A DNA stretch of 64,000 nucleotides from CAIWHR01 sp963773195 (GTDB lineage: Bacteria; Pseudomonadota; Gammaproteobacteria; Burkholderiales; Casimicrobiaceae). The stretch covers positions 186,001 through 250,000 of the forward strand of contig CAVZAE010000012.1 in assembly GCA_963773195.1 (NCBI GenBank), given 5' to 3'. The position numbers were made by a program, and so were the translations under genes. The notes below the pieces were generated by a model, which did not search any database, was not told the origin of the DNA, and was given only the letters and a program-made list of their open reading frames with translations. This document shows, piece after piece, positions 24,618 through 34,228 of this stretch (the first letter of the stretch is position 1; each line of letters starts with the position of its first letter).

Positions 24618-25817
24618 ATGATCCGCCTCGCCCGCTTCGCCTGTCTGTTCGTCGCCGCCGCCGTCGCCGGCACCCTGCCGGCCGCTGCCCAGACGATCAG
24701 GGTCGGCGAGCTCAACAGCTACAAGACCTTTCCCGCCTTCCTCGAGCCATACAAGAAGGGGATGGATCTCGCTGTGGCGGAGATCAACGCCGCGGGGGGC
24801 GTACTCGGGCGTCCGCTCGAGATCGTCGTGCGCGACGACAACGGCAATCCGGGCGACGCCGTGCGCGTAGCCGAAGAGCTTCTCTCGCGCGAGAAGGTCG
24901 CGTTCCTGATGGGTACGTTTGCCTCGAACGTCGGCCTCGCCGTCGCCGACCTGGCGAAGCAGCGCAAGGTCGTCTTTCTCGCGGCCGAGCCGCTGACCGA
25001 CAAGATCGTCTGGGATTCCGGCAATCGCTACACGTTCCGGCTGCGCGCGTCGACCTACATGCAGACGGCGATGCTCGTCCCTGAAGCGGCCAAGCTCGGC
25101 AAGAAGCGCTGGGCGATCGTCTACCCGAACTACGAGTACGGGCAGTCGGCGACGGCGGCGTTCATGCAGCTGATGACCGCTCAGCAAGGCGCCGGCATCG
25201 ACTTCGTCGAGTTCGCGGTTCCGTTGGGCAAGATCGACGCTGGACCGGTGGTTCAGGCGATGCTCGACTCCAAGCCCGATGCGATCTTCTCGTCGCTCTT
25301 CGCGACCGACCTCGCCCGCTTCGTCCGCGAAGGAGAGTTGCGGGGCCTGTTCAAGGATCGTCCCGTGTTCAACCTCCTGGGTGGTGAACCCGAGTACCTC
25401 GACCCGCTGAAGGAAGAAGCGCCCGTCGGCTGGTGGGTCACGGGTTATCCGTGGTACGCGATCGACACGCCCGCGGCGAAGCGCTTCCGCGACGCGTATC
25501 AAGCCAAGTTCAACGACTATCCGCGCTTGGGGTCCGTCGTCGGCTACAGCGCGGTCAAGGCAGCGGCAGCGGCGATCCAGAAGGCCGGATCGACCGACAC
25601 GGAGAAGCTCGTTGCCGCGTTGAACGGCCTCACCTTCGATACGCCGTTCGGCGCCGTGACGTTCCGTCCGCTCGACCACCAGTCGACGATGGGCGCCTAT
25701 GTCGGCCGCACCGCCGTCAAGGACGGCAAGGGCGTGATGGTCGACTGGCGATACGCCGATGGCAAGGACTATCTGCCATCCGACGATACGGTCAAGCGGC
25801 TGCGACCGGCGGAGTGA
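24618..25817 (+). CDS. Branched-chain amino acid/amide-type ABC transporter substrate-binding protein (LivK-like)
   Basis: A 399-residue periplasmic binding protein of type I fold. ATG 24618 starts a signal peptide (MIRLARFACLFVAAAVAGTL, cut near AAA-QT, about residue 25). The mature part shows the Leu/Ile/Val-binding layout: IRVGELNSYKTFPAFLEPYKKGMDLAVAEINAAGGVLGRPLEIVVRDDNGNP (about 26-77), then FLMGTFASNVGLAVAD and RWAIVYPNYEYGQSATAAF. The ligand may be an amino acid, amide or aromatic acid; sequence alone does not decide. It heads a Liv-type cluster with a fused permease and one ATPase, separated from the permease by a palindrome-rich element. It diverges from the large oxidoreductase. 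Confidence 0.88.
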   Translation: MIRLARFACLFVAAAVAGTLPAAAQTIRVGELNSYKTFPAFLEPYKKGMDLAVAEINAAGGVLGRPLEIVVRDDNGNPGDAVRVAEELLSREKVAFLMGTFASNVGLAVADLAKQRKVVFLAAEPLTDKIVWDSGNRYTFRLRASTYMQTAMLVPEAAKLGKKRWAIVYPNYEYGQSATAAFMQLMTAQQGAGIDFVEFAVPLGKIDAGPVVQAMLDSKPDAIFSSLFATDLARFVREGELRGLFKDRPVFNLLGGEPEYLDPLKEEAPVGWWVTGYPWYAIDTPAAKRFRDAYQAKFNDYPRLGSVVGYSAVKAAAAAIQKAGSTDTEKLVAALNGLTFDTPFGAVTFRPLDHQSTMGAYVGRTAVKDGKGVMVDWRYADGKDYLPSDDTVKRLRPAE

Positions 25818-25830
25818 CACATCGTTCGTC

Positions 25831-25929
25831 GTCCCCGCGGACGCGGGGACCCAGTGTCGTTGGCGCGGGCACGACACTGGATTCCCGCCCCCGATTACTT
25901 CCTCGGGGGCAGGCTCTTCGCGGGAAAAT
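25831..25929. repeat. REP-like cluster of palindromes between the binding-protein and permease genes
   Basis: Three exact hairpins follow one another: GTCCCCGC/GCGGGGAC (25831-25838, 25843-25850), CCAGTGTCGT/ACGACACTGG (25851-25860, 25871-25880) and GCCCCCGA/TCGGGGGC (25887-25894, 25903-25910). An outer ATTCCCGC (25881-25888) can pair with GCGGGAAAAT (25920-25929). The layout resembles the dispersed extragenic palindromes of betaproteobacteria. It may protect the upstream binding-protein mRNA or partly terminate transcription. Confidence 0.7.
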
Positions 25930-25971
25930 GACGCCTCGATGCCATGCCCCTAGAATCGGACCTTCGGGGCG

Positions 25972-27882
25972 TTGCCCCGGGACGTCCCCGCCCGCGTGTC
26001 GCTCGCTTCCCTCCTTGCGCAGCTCCTGAACGGCCTCGCCGGCGCGTCGTCGCTGTTCCTCGTCGCGGCGGGATTGACGTTGATCTTCGGCGTCACGCGC
26101 GTCGTCAACTTCGCGCACGGCTCGCTCTACATGCTGGGCGCCTATCTCGCGTGGACGATCGTCGGCGTTCTCGGGCGCGGACCGCTGGGCTTCTGGGGCG
26201 CCGTGTTGCTCGCAGGGCTTGCGGTCGCCGCGATCGGCGCGGTGATCGAACGCTTCCTGCTCAAGCGCCTCTACGCGGCGCCTGAGCTCCTGCAGCTCGC
26301 GGCGACGTTCGGCGTCATGCTCGTCGTGCGCGACGCAGTGCTGTACGCGTGGGGGCCGGAGGACCTGCTCGGTCCGCGTGCGGCCGGCTTCGCAGGCGCC
26401 GTCGACCTCTTCGGGCGGGCCGTGCCGTCCTACGACCTGCTCCTGCTCGTGCTGGGCCCGCTCGTGTTCGGCGCCCTGTGGACGCTCGTCCATCGCACCC
26501 GCTTCGGCGTCGTCATCCGCGCAGCCACCGAAAACCGCGTGCTCGTCGGCGCGCTCGGCATTGACGAAGGACGACTGTTCACACTCGTGTTCGCGCTGGG
26601 CGCCTTCCTCGCCGGCCTCGCCGGCGCGTTGCGCTTGCCCGATGAGCCGGCGAACCTCGGCATGGATCTCTCGGTGATCGCCGAGGCGTTCGTCGTCACC
26701 GTCGTCGGCGGGCTGGGCTCGATACCCGGCGCCTTCGTTGCCGCGCTGATCATCGGGCTCACCCGCGCACTGTGCATTGCGCTCGGAACTGTGGACATTG
26801 CCGGGATCGCCGTGGCATTTCCCAAGCTCACGCTGGTCGCCGAGTTCGTCGTGATGGCCATCGTGCTTGCGGTCAAGCCCTACGGCCTTCTCGGTGCCGC
26901 ACCGGCGACACCGCCCACAACGCCCGTCGCCGAATTTCGCGAGCTCGTCGTGCCCCCGGGGCGCCGCACCCTCGTGACCGCGCTGGCCGCCGTCGTGCTC
27001 GCGGCGGCGCTTCCCCTGGCCGGCGACGACTATTCGCTCGTGCTCGCGACCGACATCCTCGTGCTCGCACTATTCGCCGCGAGCCTGCAGCTGCTCATGG
27101 GAACCGGTGGGCTCGCATCGTTCGGCCATGCCGCGTACTTCGGCCTGGGCGCGTACGGCGCCGCGCTCGGCGTGAAGCACGGCATGCCGATGGAGGCCGC
27201 GCTGTTAATCGCGCCAATCGTCGCGGGGGCTGGCGCCGTCGTCTTCGGTTGGTTCTGCGTGCGCCTGTCAGGCGTCTATCTCGCGATGCTGACGCTCGCG
27301 TTCGCGCAGATCGTCTGGTCGATCGCCTTCCAGTGGGATAGCGTCACCGGAGGCTCCAACGGGATCGTCGGCGTGTGGCCGGCGGCGTGGCTTGCAAGCC
27401 GGCATGCGTACTACGAGCTCGCGCTGGGGATCACCGCCACTGCGCTGGCCGCGATCGCCTGGATCGTATATGCCCCCTTCGGCTACGCATTGCGCGCCGG
27501 CCGCGATTCGCCATTGCGGGCGGAAGCGCAGGGGATCGACGTTCGGCAGGTCCAATGGCTCGCGTTCGCCGCGGCCGGCTCCTTCGCTGGACTCGCCGGC
27601 GGTCTCTTCGCGTTCTCGAAGGGGAGCATTTCGCCCGAGACGCTCGCCATTCCGCGCTCGGTCGACGCGCTCGTCATGGTGCTGCTGGGCGGGCTCAATG
27701 CGCTCGCCGGTCCCCTTCTGGGAGCCGCGGCGTTCACATGGCTCTCGGATACGCTGGCGCGCGCGACCGAATATTGGCGCGCGGTGCTGGGCGTCGCGAT
27801 CCTGGTGCTCGTCGTCGCGTTTCCGATGGGAATCGGCGGCGCGATCAAGCGCGTGCTCGTGCGACGGAGGAACAGCGGATGA
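25972..27882 (+). CDS. Fused LivH-LivM-type ABC transporter permease
   Basis: A 636-residue membrane protein joining two permeases that are usually separate. The first half is LivH-like: LNGLAGASSLFLVAAGLTLIFGVTRVVNFAHGSLYMLGAY (about 15-55) and VVTVVGGLGSIPGAFVAALIIG (about 240). The second half is LivM-like: GTGGLASFGHAAYFGLGAYGAAL (about 375), RLSGVYLAMLTLAFAQI and the EAA-type loop RAEAQGIDVRQVQWLAFAAAGSFAGLAGGL. The start is uncertain: the frame opens with TTG at 25972, while a GTG at 25996 is also reasonable. The stop overlaps the ATPase start as ATGA, so the two are coupled. Together with the upstream binding protein it forms a HAAT-family importer. Confidence 0.9.
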   Translation: MPRDVPARVSLASLLAQLLNGLAGASSLFLVAAGLTLIFGVTRVVNFAHGSLYMLGAYLAWTIVGVLGRGPLGFWGAVLLAGLAVAAIGAVIERFLLKRLYAAPELLQLAATFGVMLVVRDAVLYAWGPEDLLGPRAAGFAGAVDLFGRAVPSYDLLLLVLGPLVFGALWTLVHRTRFGVVIRAATENRVLVGALGIDEGRLFTLVFALGAFLAGLAGALRLPDEPANLGMDLSVIAEAFVVTVVGGLGSIPGAFVAALIIGLTRALCIALGTVDIAGIAVAFPKLTLVAEFVVMAIVLAVKPYGLLGAAPATPPTTPVAEFRELVVPPGRRTLVTALAAVVLAAALPLAGDDYSLVLATDILVLALFAASLQLLMGTGGLASFGHAAYFGLGAYGAALGVKHGMPMEAALLIAPIVAGAGAVVFGWFCVRLSGVYLAMLTLAFAQIVWSIAFQWDSVTGGSNGIVGVWPAAWLASRHAYYELALGITATALAAIAWIVYAPFGYALRAGRDSPLRAEAQGIDVRQVQWLAFAAAGSFAGLAGGLFAFSKGSISPETLAIPRSVDALVMVLLGGLNALAGPLLGAAAFTWLSDTLARATEYWRAVLGVAILVLVVAFPMGIGGAIKRVLVRRRNSG

Positions 27883-28628
27883 CACGTCCGGTGCTCGCGG
27901 TCGAGGGCCTCGCCAAGGCGTTCGGCGGCGTCGTCGCGGTGCAAGACGTCTCGTTCCACGTCGGCGCGGGCGAGCTCGTAGCGCTGATCGGGCCGAACGG
28001 CGCCGGCAAGACGACGTGCTTCAACCTGGTCAACGGCCAGCTCGCACCGGATGCAGGAACCGTCTCGCTCGGTGACGAGCGCGTCGAAGGTTTGCCGCCC
28101 CGCGAAATCGCGCGCCGCGGCGTCGGCCGAACGTTCCAGGTGGCTGCGACGTTTGCGTCGATGACCGTCCGCGAGAACGTGCAGGTGGCACTGCTGGCGC
28201 GACGCGGTGCAGAGCGCGGCCTCGGTGCGCGCGCGGGAGACCGGCTACGCGGCGAAGCGGATGCACTCTTGGAGCGCGTCCGGATGACGCGCTTCGCCGA
28301 CCAGGGATGCGCGACGCTCGCCTATGGCGACGCGAAGCGGGTCGAGCTTGCCCTTGCGCTCGCGGCGGCGCCGAGGCTCCTTCTGATGGACGAGCCCACC
28401 GCGGGCATGTCGCCCCGTTCGCGGGGGCGGATCATGGACCTTGCCACCGCCCTCGCACGCGAGGAGCGGATCGCCGTCCTCTTTACCGAGCACGACATGG
28501 ACGTCGTCTTCGGCCACGCCGATCGCGTGATCGTCCTCGATCGCGGCCGCATCATCGCCGAGGGCCCTCCCGCGGTGATCCGGGCGAATGCGCAAGTGCA
28601 GGCGGTCTACCTGGGCGAGAGCGCATAG
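27879..28628 (+). CDS. LivG-like ABC transporter ATP-binding protein
   Basis: A 249-residue ATPase with Walker A GPNGAGKTT (about 40), Q-loop in GRTFQVAATFASMTVREN, the LivG-variant signature LAYGDAKRVELALAL (about 150), Walker B LLLMDEPTAGM and switch His in FTEHDMDVVFGHADRV. The insertion RRGAERGLGARAGDRLR between Q-loop and signature is also LivG-like. Start and permease stop overlap (ATGA at 27879-27882). HAAT importers normally use a LivG/LivF pair. No livF follows: the next gene runs the other way. LivG may homodimerise, or a LivF may be encoded elsewhere. Confidence 0.92.
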   Translation: MTRPVLAVEGLAKAFGGVVAVQDVSFHVGAGELVALIGPNGAGKTTCFNLVNGQLAPDAGTVSLGDERVEGLPPREIARRGVGRTFQVAATFASMTVRENVQVALLARRGAERGLGARAGDRLRGEADALLERVRMTRFADQGCATLAYGDAKRVELALALAAAPRLLLMDEPTAGMSPRSRGRIMDLATALAREERIAVLFTEHDMDVVFGHADRVIVLDRGRIIAEGPPAVIRANAQVQAVYLGESA

Positions 28629-28657
28629 CGCCGTCAGGCTCTGCGCAGGGACGACAA

Positions 28658-29836
28658 TCATTCGGCTAGGCGCGCGAAGCCAAGGGCGAGATCGGCGATC
28701 AGATCCTCGGGATCCTCGAGTCCGATCGCGAGCCGCAGGCTTGGACCGCCGCCGTCCCAGCGCGTAGCCGTGCGCGCGCGCTCGGGATAGATCGGGATGA
28801 TCAGGCTCTCGAAGCCGCCCCAGCTCCAGCCCATACCGAAGAGCCGCATGCCGTCGAGCATCGCGTCGATCTTCGCTTTCGCCACGGGCTGGAGTACGAC
28901 TGCAAAGAGGCCCGACCCGCCCTTGAAGTCACGGCGCCAGAGCTCGTGGCCGCGCGAGCCCGGCAGCGGGGGATAGATCACCTCGCGCACCTCGGGCCGC
29001 TCCTGCAGCCAGCGTGCAATCCTGAGCGCGCTCGCCTGATGTTGCGCGAGGCGCAACGGCAACGTGCGGAAGCCGCGCAGCCCGAGGAAGCAATCGTCCG
29101 ACGACGCGGTGATGCCGATGTCGGTCCACAGGCGGTGCAGCGCCGGTGTGGTCGCCTCGTTGGCGAGGATCAGTCCCAAGAGCACATCCGAATGGCCGCC
29201 GATGTACTTGGTCGCCGCGTGCACGGAAACGTCGACGCCATGGTCGAACGTCCTGAAGCCGAACGGCGTCGCCCACGAGTTGTCGATGACGACATACGCG
29301 CCGCGCCGGCGCGCAACGTCGGCGATAGCCGGGATGTCCTGCACTTCGAAGGTCAGCGATCCCGGCGATTCGGTGAACACGAGCTTCGTGTTGGGCCGGA
29401 AGTCGCGGTCGATCGCGGCCGCGGCCAACGGATCGTAGTAGCTCACCTCGATGCCCAGCCGCGCCAGGTGACGATCGCAGAACCGGCGCGTGGGCCCGTA
29501 GACCACGTCGGTGACGAGCGCGTGCTCGCCTGCCCGAAGGAGCGCGAGGAAGGGTAGCGTCGTCGCGGTGAGGCCGGACGGAACCGCGAACGCGCGGTGC
29601 CCGCCCTCGACCGCCGTTACCGCATCCTGCAGATCGGTGACCGTCGGCAAACCATGGAGGCCATACGAGATGCCGTCGTATTCGCCCGCGGCTGCCTGCT
29701 CGAGCGCCGCCACCGTCGGGAAGAGCATCGTCGTCGCGCGGAAGACTGGCGTATTGACGGCGCCCATGAACTGCGTCGGGTCGCGGCCGAGATGGCCCGC
29801 CTGCGTCGACGGCTTCCAGCGACGGTCGTCGTTCAT
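28658..29836 (-). CDS. metC: Cystathionine beta-lyase (Cys/Met metabolism PLP enzyme)
   Basis: A 392-residue cytoplasmic PLP enzyme of the Cys/Met metabolism family. The Schiff-base lysine is K210 in VSVHAATKYIGGHSDV, preceded by VIDNSWATPFGFRTFDHGVD (Asp185 near the PLP nitrogen). SYGLHGLPTVTDLQDAV (about 57) and SGLTATTLPFLALLRAGEHALVTD give the phosphate-binding region. The SYGLHGLPT start and SWGGFESL C-terminal block favour beta-lyase (MetC) over gamma-synthase, although methionine gamma-lyase-like activity cannot be excluded. The reaction cleaves cystathionine to homocysteine, pyruvate and ammonia. The start overlaps the gluconokinase stop as ATGA at 29833-29836, so the two are co-translated. 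Confidence 0.85.
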   Translation of the reverse strand: MNDDRRWKPSTQAGHLGRDPTQFMGAVNTPVFRATTMLFPTVAALEQAAAGEYDGISYGLHGLPTVTDLQDAVTAVEGGHRAFAVPSGLTATTLPFLALLRAGEHALVTDVVYGPTRRFCDRHLARLGIEVSYYDPLAAAAIDRDFRPNTKLVFTESPGSLTFEVQDIPAIADVARRRGAYVVIDNSWATPFGFRTFDHGVDVSVHAATKYIGGHSDVLLGLILANEATTPALHRLWTDIGITASSDDCFLGLRGFRTLPLRLAQHQASALRIARWLQERPEVREVIYPPLPGSRGHELWRRDFKGGSGLFAVVLQPVAKAKIDAMLDGMRLFGMGWSWGGFESLIIPIYPERARTATRWDGGGPSLRLAIGLEDPEDLIADLALGFARLAE

Positions 29837-30339
29837 GCTGAAGTCGCCAGGCCGAGCTGGCGTCTTATGCCGGCGACTTCGTCGGCGATGCCGTTGCGGG
29901 CATCGACGACGATCGCATCGGCCGGGTCCTCGAGCGTCGCGTACTGGCTGCCAAGCAGGGATGCGGGCATATAGCGATGCTGTCGCGTGGCGAGCCGGGC
30001 GGCGATCGTGTCGTAGTCGCCCTTCAGGTGGACGAAGCGCACGTCGCCCGGTTTCTTCGCCGCTTGGGACAGGCGGTCACGGTAGCTCTGCTTCAGCGCC
30101 GAGCAGGCCAGCACCGCATTACCGCCGCGGGCCAGGATCGTGGCCATCTCCGCGGCGAGGCGATCGTACCAGGGCCAGCGATCGTCGTCGTCGAGCGGCG
30201 TGCCCGCGGCCATCTTGGCGACGTTCGCCGGCGGATGGTAGTCGTCGCCCTCGATGAACGGCCAGCCCAGCGCCGACGCGAGCGCCTGCCCGACGACGGT
30301 CTTGCCGCTTCCGCTCACTCCCATCACGACGACGATCAT
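29833..30339 (-). CDS. gntK: Gluconokinase, GntK family
   Basis: A 168-residue P-loop kinase. Walker A is MGVSGSGKTVVGQAL (about 6-20). The conserved FIEGDDYHPPANVAKMAAGTPLDDDDRWPWYDRL block (about 28-61) and ACSALKQSYRDRL (about 78) are diagnostic for gluconokinase, which makes 6-phosphogluconate from gluconate and ATP for the Entner-Doudoroff or pentose phosphate routes. The C-terminal RQHRYMPASLLGSQYATLEDP is also typical. No gluconate permease or regulator is adjacent; the gene is first of a two-gene unit with metC, an unusual pairing. Confidence 0.94.
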   Translation of the reverse strand: MIVVVMGVSGSGKTVVGQALASALGWPFIEGDDYHPPANVAKMAAGTPLDDDDRWPWYDRLAAEMATILARGGNAVLACSALKQSYRDRLSQAAKKPGDVRFVHLKGDYDTIAARLATRQHRYMPASLLGSQYATLEDPADAIVVDARNGIADEVAGIRRQLGLATSA

Positions 30340-30363
30340 CGCATCCGCTCCGTGGCCGCGATG

Positions 30364-31230
30364 CTACCGGTTCGCGCGCGCCGAGCCAACGTCCACCCGA
30401 CGCGAAACCGCGATCGCCGCGCCGACGATCAGCACGCCGCCGACGAGCGTGCGTGGCCCGGGCATCTCGCCCAGGAGCCATGCGGCTAGCGCGATGCCGT
30501 AGACCGGCTCCAGCGCCGCGATCGTCGCCGCGGTGTGCGCGGTCAGGTCGGCGAGCGAGGCGATGAACAGCGTGTGCGCTAGCGCCGTGCACACAAGGCC
30601 CAGGATGAGCAGAAGTGCTAGGTCGCGCGCGCCGATGCCGGCGATCGCTTCTCCCTGCAATACCGCGATCGGCAGCAGGACCACGGCGGCCCACAGGTTC
30701 TGGCCGAACGCGAGGTCGGCGGCGCCACGCGTTGCGGCGAGCCCGCGGTTCCTGACGGCGAGGAGCGCGAACGTGAACCCTGACAGCACGCCCCAGGCGA
30801 GCCCCTGCACGGCGCGGTTCGCGAGCGACGGTTCGGGTACAAGCAGCGCGAGGCCGGCAGCAACGACCAGCCCAGTGGCGGCTTCGCGACCGGTCCAGTG
30901 CCGGCCAAGGAACAGGCGCTCGAGGATCAGCGTGAACAGCGGAAAGCTCGCGAATCCGAGCAAGCCGACGGCGACGCCCGCCGCCTGGATCGCGGCGAAG
31001 AAGCTGACCCAATGGAGCGCCAGGATCGCGCCGTTCGCGACGAGGCTCCACTCGAACGGCGACCGCGTGCCTCGCTTGTGCCCGCGCACGAACGCGAGCG
31101 CGGCCGCGGCGACGATAGTCCGCCCCAGTACGATGACGACGGGCGCCAGAGCGAGCCAGCGCCCGAACAGCCCGGCAAAGCCGAATAGGAGCGCCGCCGT
31201 ATGGGCGGCGATGAGTGCGCGGGCATTCAT
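30364..31230 (-). CDS. EamA/DMT-family inner-membrane transporter
   Basis: A protein of 288 residues from the ATG at 31230 (a GTG one codon earlier would also work) with about ten hydrophobic segments in two EamA repeats. Repeat 1 contains LLFGFAGLFGRWLALAPVVIVLGRTIVAAA (about 15-45), and repeat 2 contains GVLSGFTFALLAVRNRGLA through ALEPVYGIALAAWLLGEMPG (about 240-260). The last is the usual second-repeat signature of drug/metabolite exporters. Substrate cannot be predicted; amino acids or amines are common. It sits 24 bp upstream of gluconokinase in the same direction and diverges from the glutamine synthetase-like gene by about 108 bp, which must hold both promoters. Confidence 0.85.
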   Translation of the reverse strand: MNARALIAAHTAALLFGFAGLFGRWLALAPVVIVLGRTIVAAAALAFVRGHKRGTRSPFEWSLVANGAILALHWVSFFAAIQAAGVAVGLLGFASFPLFTLILERLFLGRHWTGREAATGLVVAAGLALLVPEPSLANRAVQGLAWGVLSGFTFALLAVRNRGLAATRGAADLAFGQNLWAAVVLLPIAVLQGEAIAGIGARDLALLLILGLVCTALAHTLFIASLADLTAHTAATIAALEPVYGIALAAWLLGEMPGPRTLVGGVLIVGAAIAVSRRVDVGSARANR

Positions 31231-31338
31231 CACAACCAGGCGATCTTCGGACAGCGCGGAGTCGGATTCGTAGTCTCGCGGTTAGGCTATCATCTGCGCG
31301 CGCCAACGCCTGCTGCCGAGTCGCCCAGGGAGAAGTTC

Positions 31339-32712
<1,374 letters not shown>

Positions 32713-32746
32713 GCGGAGTGCGCAGGAGCTCTCGATCCGGCGCCTG

Positions 32747-33241
32747 GTGCCTGCCGACGCCGCCTCCTATCGGGCGCTACGCCTGCGCGGCCTTGCCGAG
32801 CATCCCGATGCGTTCACGTCGAGTGCCGAGGACGAAGCGAAGAAGCCGCTGGCCGCGACCGAGGCGCGGATCGCGCCGGACAGCGCCGACGCCGTGTTCG
32901 GCGCGTTCGCGGGCGGCGAACTCGCGGGCGTTGTCGGCCTCGCGCGCGAGCGCCGCGCGAAGAACCGGCACAAGGCGACCGTATTCGGGATGTACGTGGC
33001 GCCCGAATTCGCGCGCCGCGGCGTCGGCCGGGCGCTGATCCGTCACGTGCTCGCAGTCGCGCAGCGCGAGCACGGCCTCGAGCAACTCGAGCTGACCGTG
33101 ACGCAGACCAACGACGCTGCCCGTACGCTCTACGAGAGCGAAGGATTCCGCTCGTTCGGGATCGAGCCGCATGCGATCCGCGTTGCCGGCCGCTACTACG
33201 ACAAGAACCACATGGTGCGGTTTCTCGACGGGTCTCAGTAG
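32747..33241 (+). CDS. GNAT family N-acetyltransferase
   Basis: At least 164 residues. The acetyl-CoA loop is YVAPEFARRGVGRALIRHVL (about 86-105, R-R-G-V-G-R pattern), followed by the LTVTQTNDAARTLYESEGFRSFG motif B region. The listed start is the first in-frame GTG; however, the codons before it (SIRRL-VPADAASYRALRL) form the usual first GNAT strand, so the true start is probably upstream. An AGGAG at 32724-32728 sits six bases before an in-frame ATC at 32735. The gene follows the synthetase closely and its last 7 bp overlap the end of the convergent Met-rich gene. The substrate could be a polyamine or an unrelated amine. Confidence 0.82.
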   Translation: MPADAASYRALRLRGLAEHPDAFTSSAEDEAKKPLAATEARIAPDSADAVFGAFAGGELAGVVGLARERRAKNRHKATVFGMYVAPEFARRGVGRALIRHVLAVAQREHGLEQLELTVTQTNDAARTLYESEGFRSFGIEPHAIRVAGRYYDKNHMVRFLDGSQ

Positions 33242-34062
33242 GTCGGCACCAGCGCGAACTGCTCGGTCCGCGTGCAGCCGCTCATGCCCATCCCCATTCC
33301 CATCGCCGTCGAGATCTTTTGCCAGCCCACCAATGCGCGGTCGAGCGCGAGCAACGTAAGATCGAGCGCGGCCGTTTCGAGGGGCGAAGGGCACGTCGCA
33401 GTGCCCAGGATGCGCACGGTCTGGCCGCTTTGAGTCGCGGTGCCTGTCCAGCTGCAGGTCGCCCCGCCGACCGTCGCCACGCCGCTCGCCTCGGTGCCCG
33501 CCACGCTGATCGACAACGTCATCGGACCGTGAATGGCCATGTCCGTGGGCGGCATCGACATGGGCATCGGCATGGGGCCGGGTCCCATCATGTCGGAGCA
33601 GAACAGCTCGCCGTCCGTCGTGCCCTCGTAGCGGCCGGCGATCGCCGTTGCGCCGTAGCTCTGCCGCACGAGCGCGAGCGTGCCCGACTTGCCGTCGACG
33701 CTCCAGTTGAACGTCGCGTGGTGCATGTCGGCGAAGATCAGCGTGCCGGTGCCGACCGAAGTCGCGACGACCTTCGCCGGATCGAAGCTCGAGCCGAGCG
33801 CAGGACCGGTGGTCCGGTAGAGCGTTCCCGTCACCACGCGGCCCGCAGCGTCGAGCGGTCCCGAGAACACGACCCACATGCCGTTGCCGGACTCGTCGTA
33901 GGTGAACCACGAGGCGAAGATCATGCCCCCGTGCTGGCCGACGTTTACGCCTTGGCCGGTCTGCGCCGAACCGCCCCACCACCAGTCCGTGTAATTGGAA
34001 GCGCGGGCCGGCATGCCGATCAGGAGTACGACGAGCGCGGCGAAGACGATGCGGACCCGCAT
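33235..34062 (-). CDS. Secreted Trp/Gly-rich protein with Met-rich clusters
   Basis: A 275-residue exported protein. ATG 34062 has a strong AGGAGG (34068-34073) and a signal peptide cut after ARA (about residue 22). The mature start NYTDWWWGGSAQTGQGVNV, followed by MIFASWFTYDESGNGMWVVFSG, is the W-W-x-x-x-x-SGxGxNV pattern of a secreted beta-sandwich domain common in betaproteobacteria, function unknown. Two Met clusters stand out: MMGPGPMPMPMSMPP (about 159-173) and AMGMGMGMSGC (about 254-264), with a few cysteines. Methionine clusters of this spacing can bind Cu(I), which is inference only. It lies on the opposite strand inside the polyamine region and converges with the GNAT gene. Confidence 0.75.
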   Translation of the reverse strand: MRVRIVFAALVVLLIGMPARASNYTDWWWGGSAQTGQGVNVGQHGGMIFASWFTYDESGNGMWVVFSGPLDAAGRVVTGTLYRTTGPALGSSFDPAKVVATSVGTGTLIFADMHHATFNWSVDGKSGTLALVRQSYGATAIAGRYEGTTDGELFCSDMMGPGPMPMPMSMPPTDMAIHGPMTLSISVAGTEASGVATVGGATCSWTGTATQSGQTVRILGTATCPSPLETAALDLTLLALDRALVGWQKISTAMGMGMGMSGCTRTEQFALVPTY

Positions 34063-34228
34063 GGCGACCTCCTCGGACCTGGGAAACGAGCCCGCCAGGC
34101 AAACAGCGGCATCCCCGGCCCTAATCCGTAATTGTCGCCCCGCCGCAGGGTGTCGGCGTGCCCGCTGCGGTAAAATTTGCGATCGCGCCGGCCTCGCCGG
34201 TGGTCGCACCCCTCCACCGGCCCCTCGA

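Noticed and set aside
22367..25084. 905-codon rightward open frame opposite the large oxidoreductase
   Set aside because: Low-complexity Arg/Glu/Gly text, no motifs. The opposite strand has clear iron-sulfur and Rossmann motifs.
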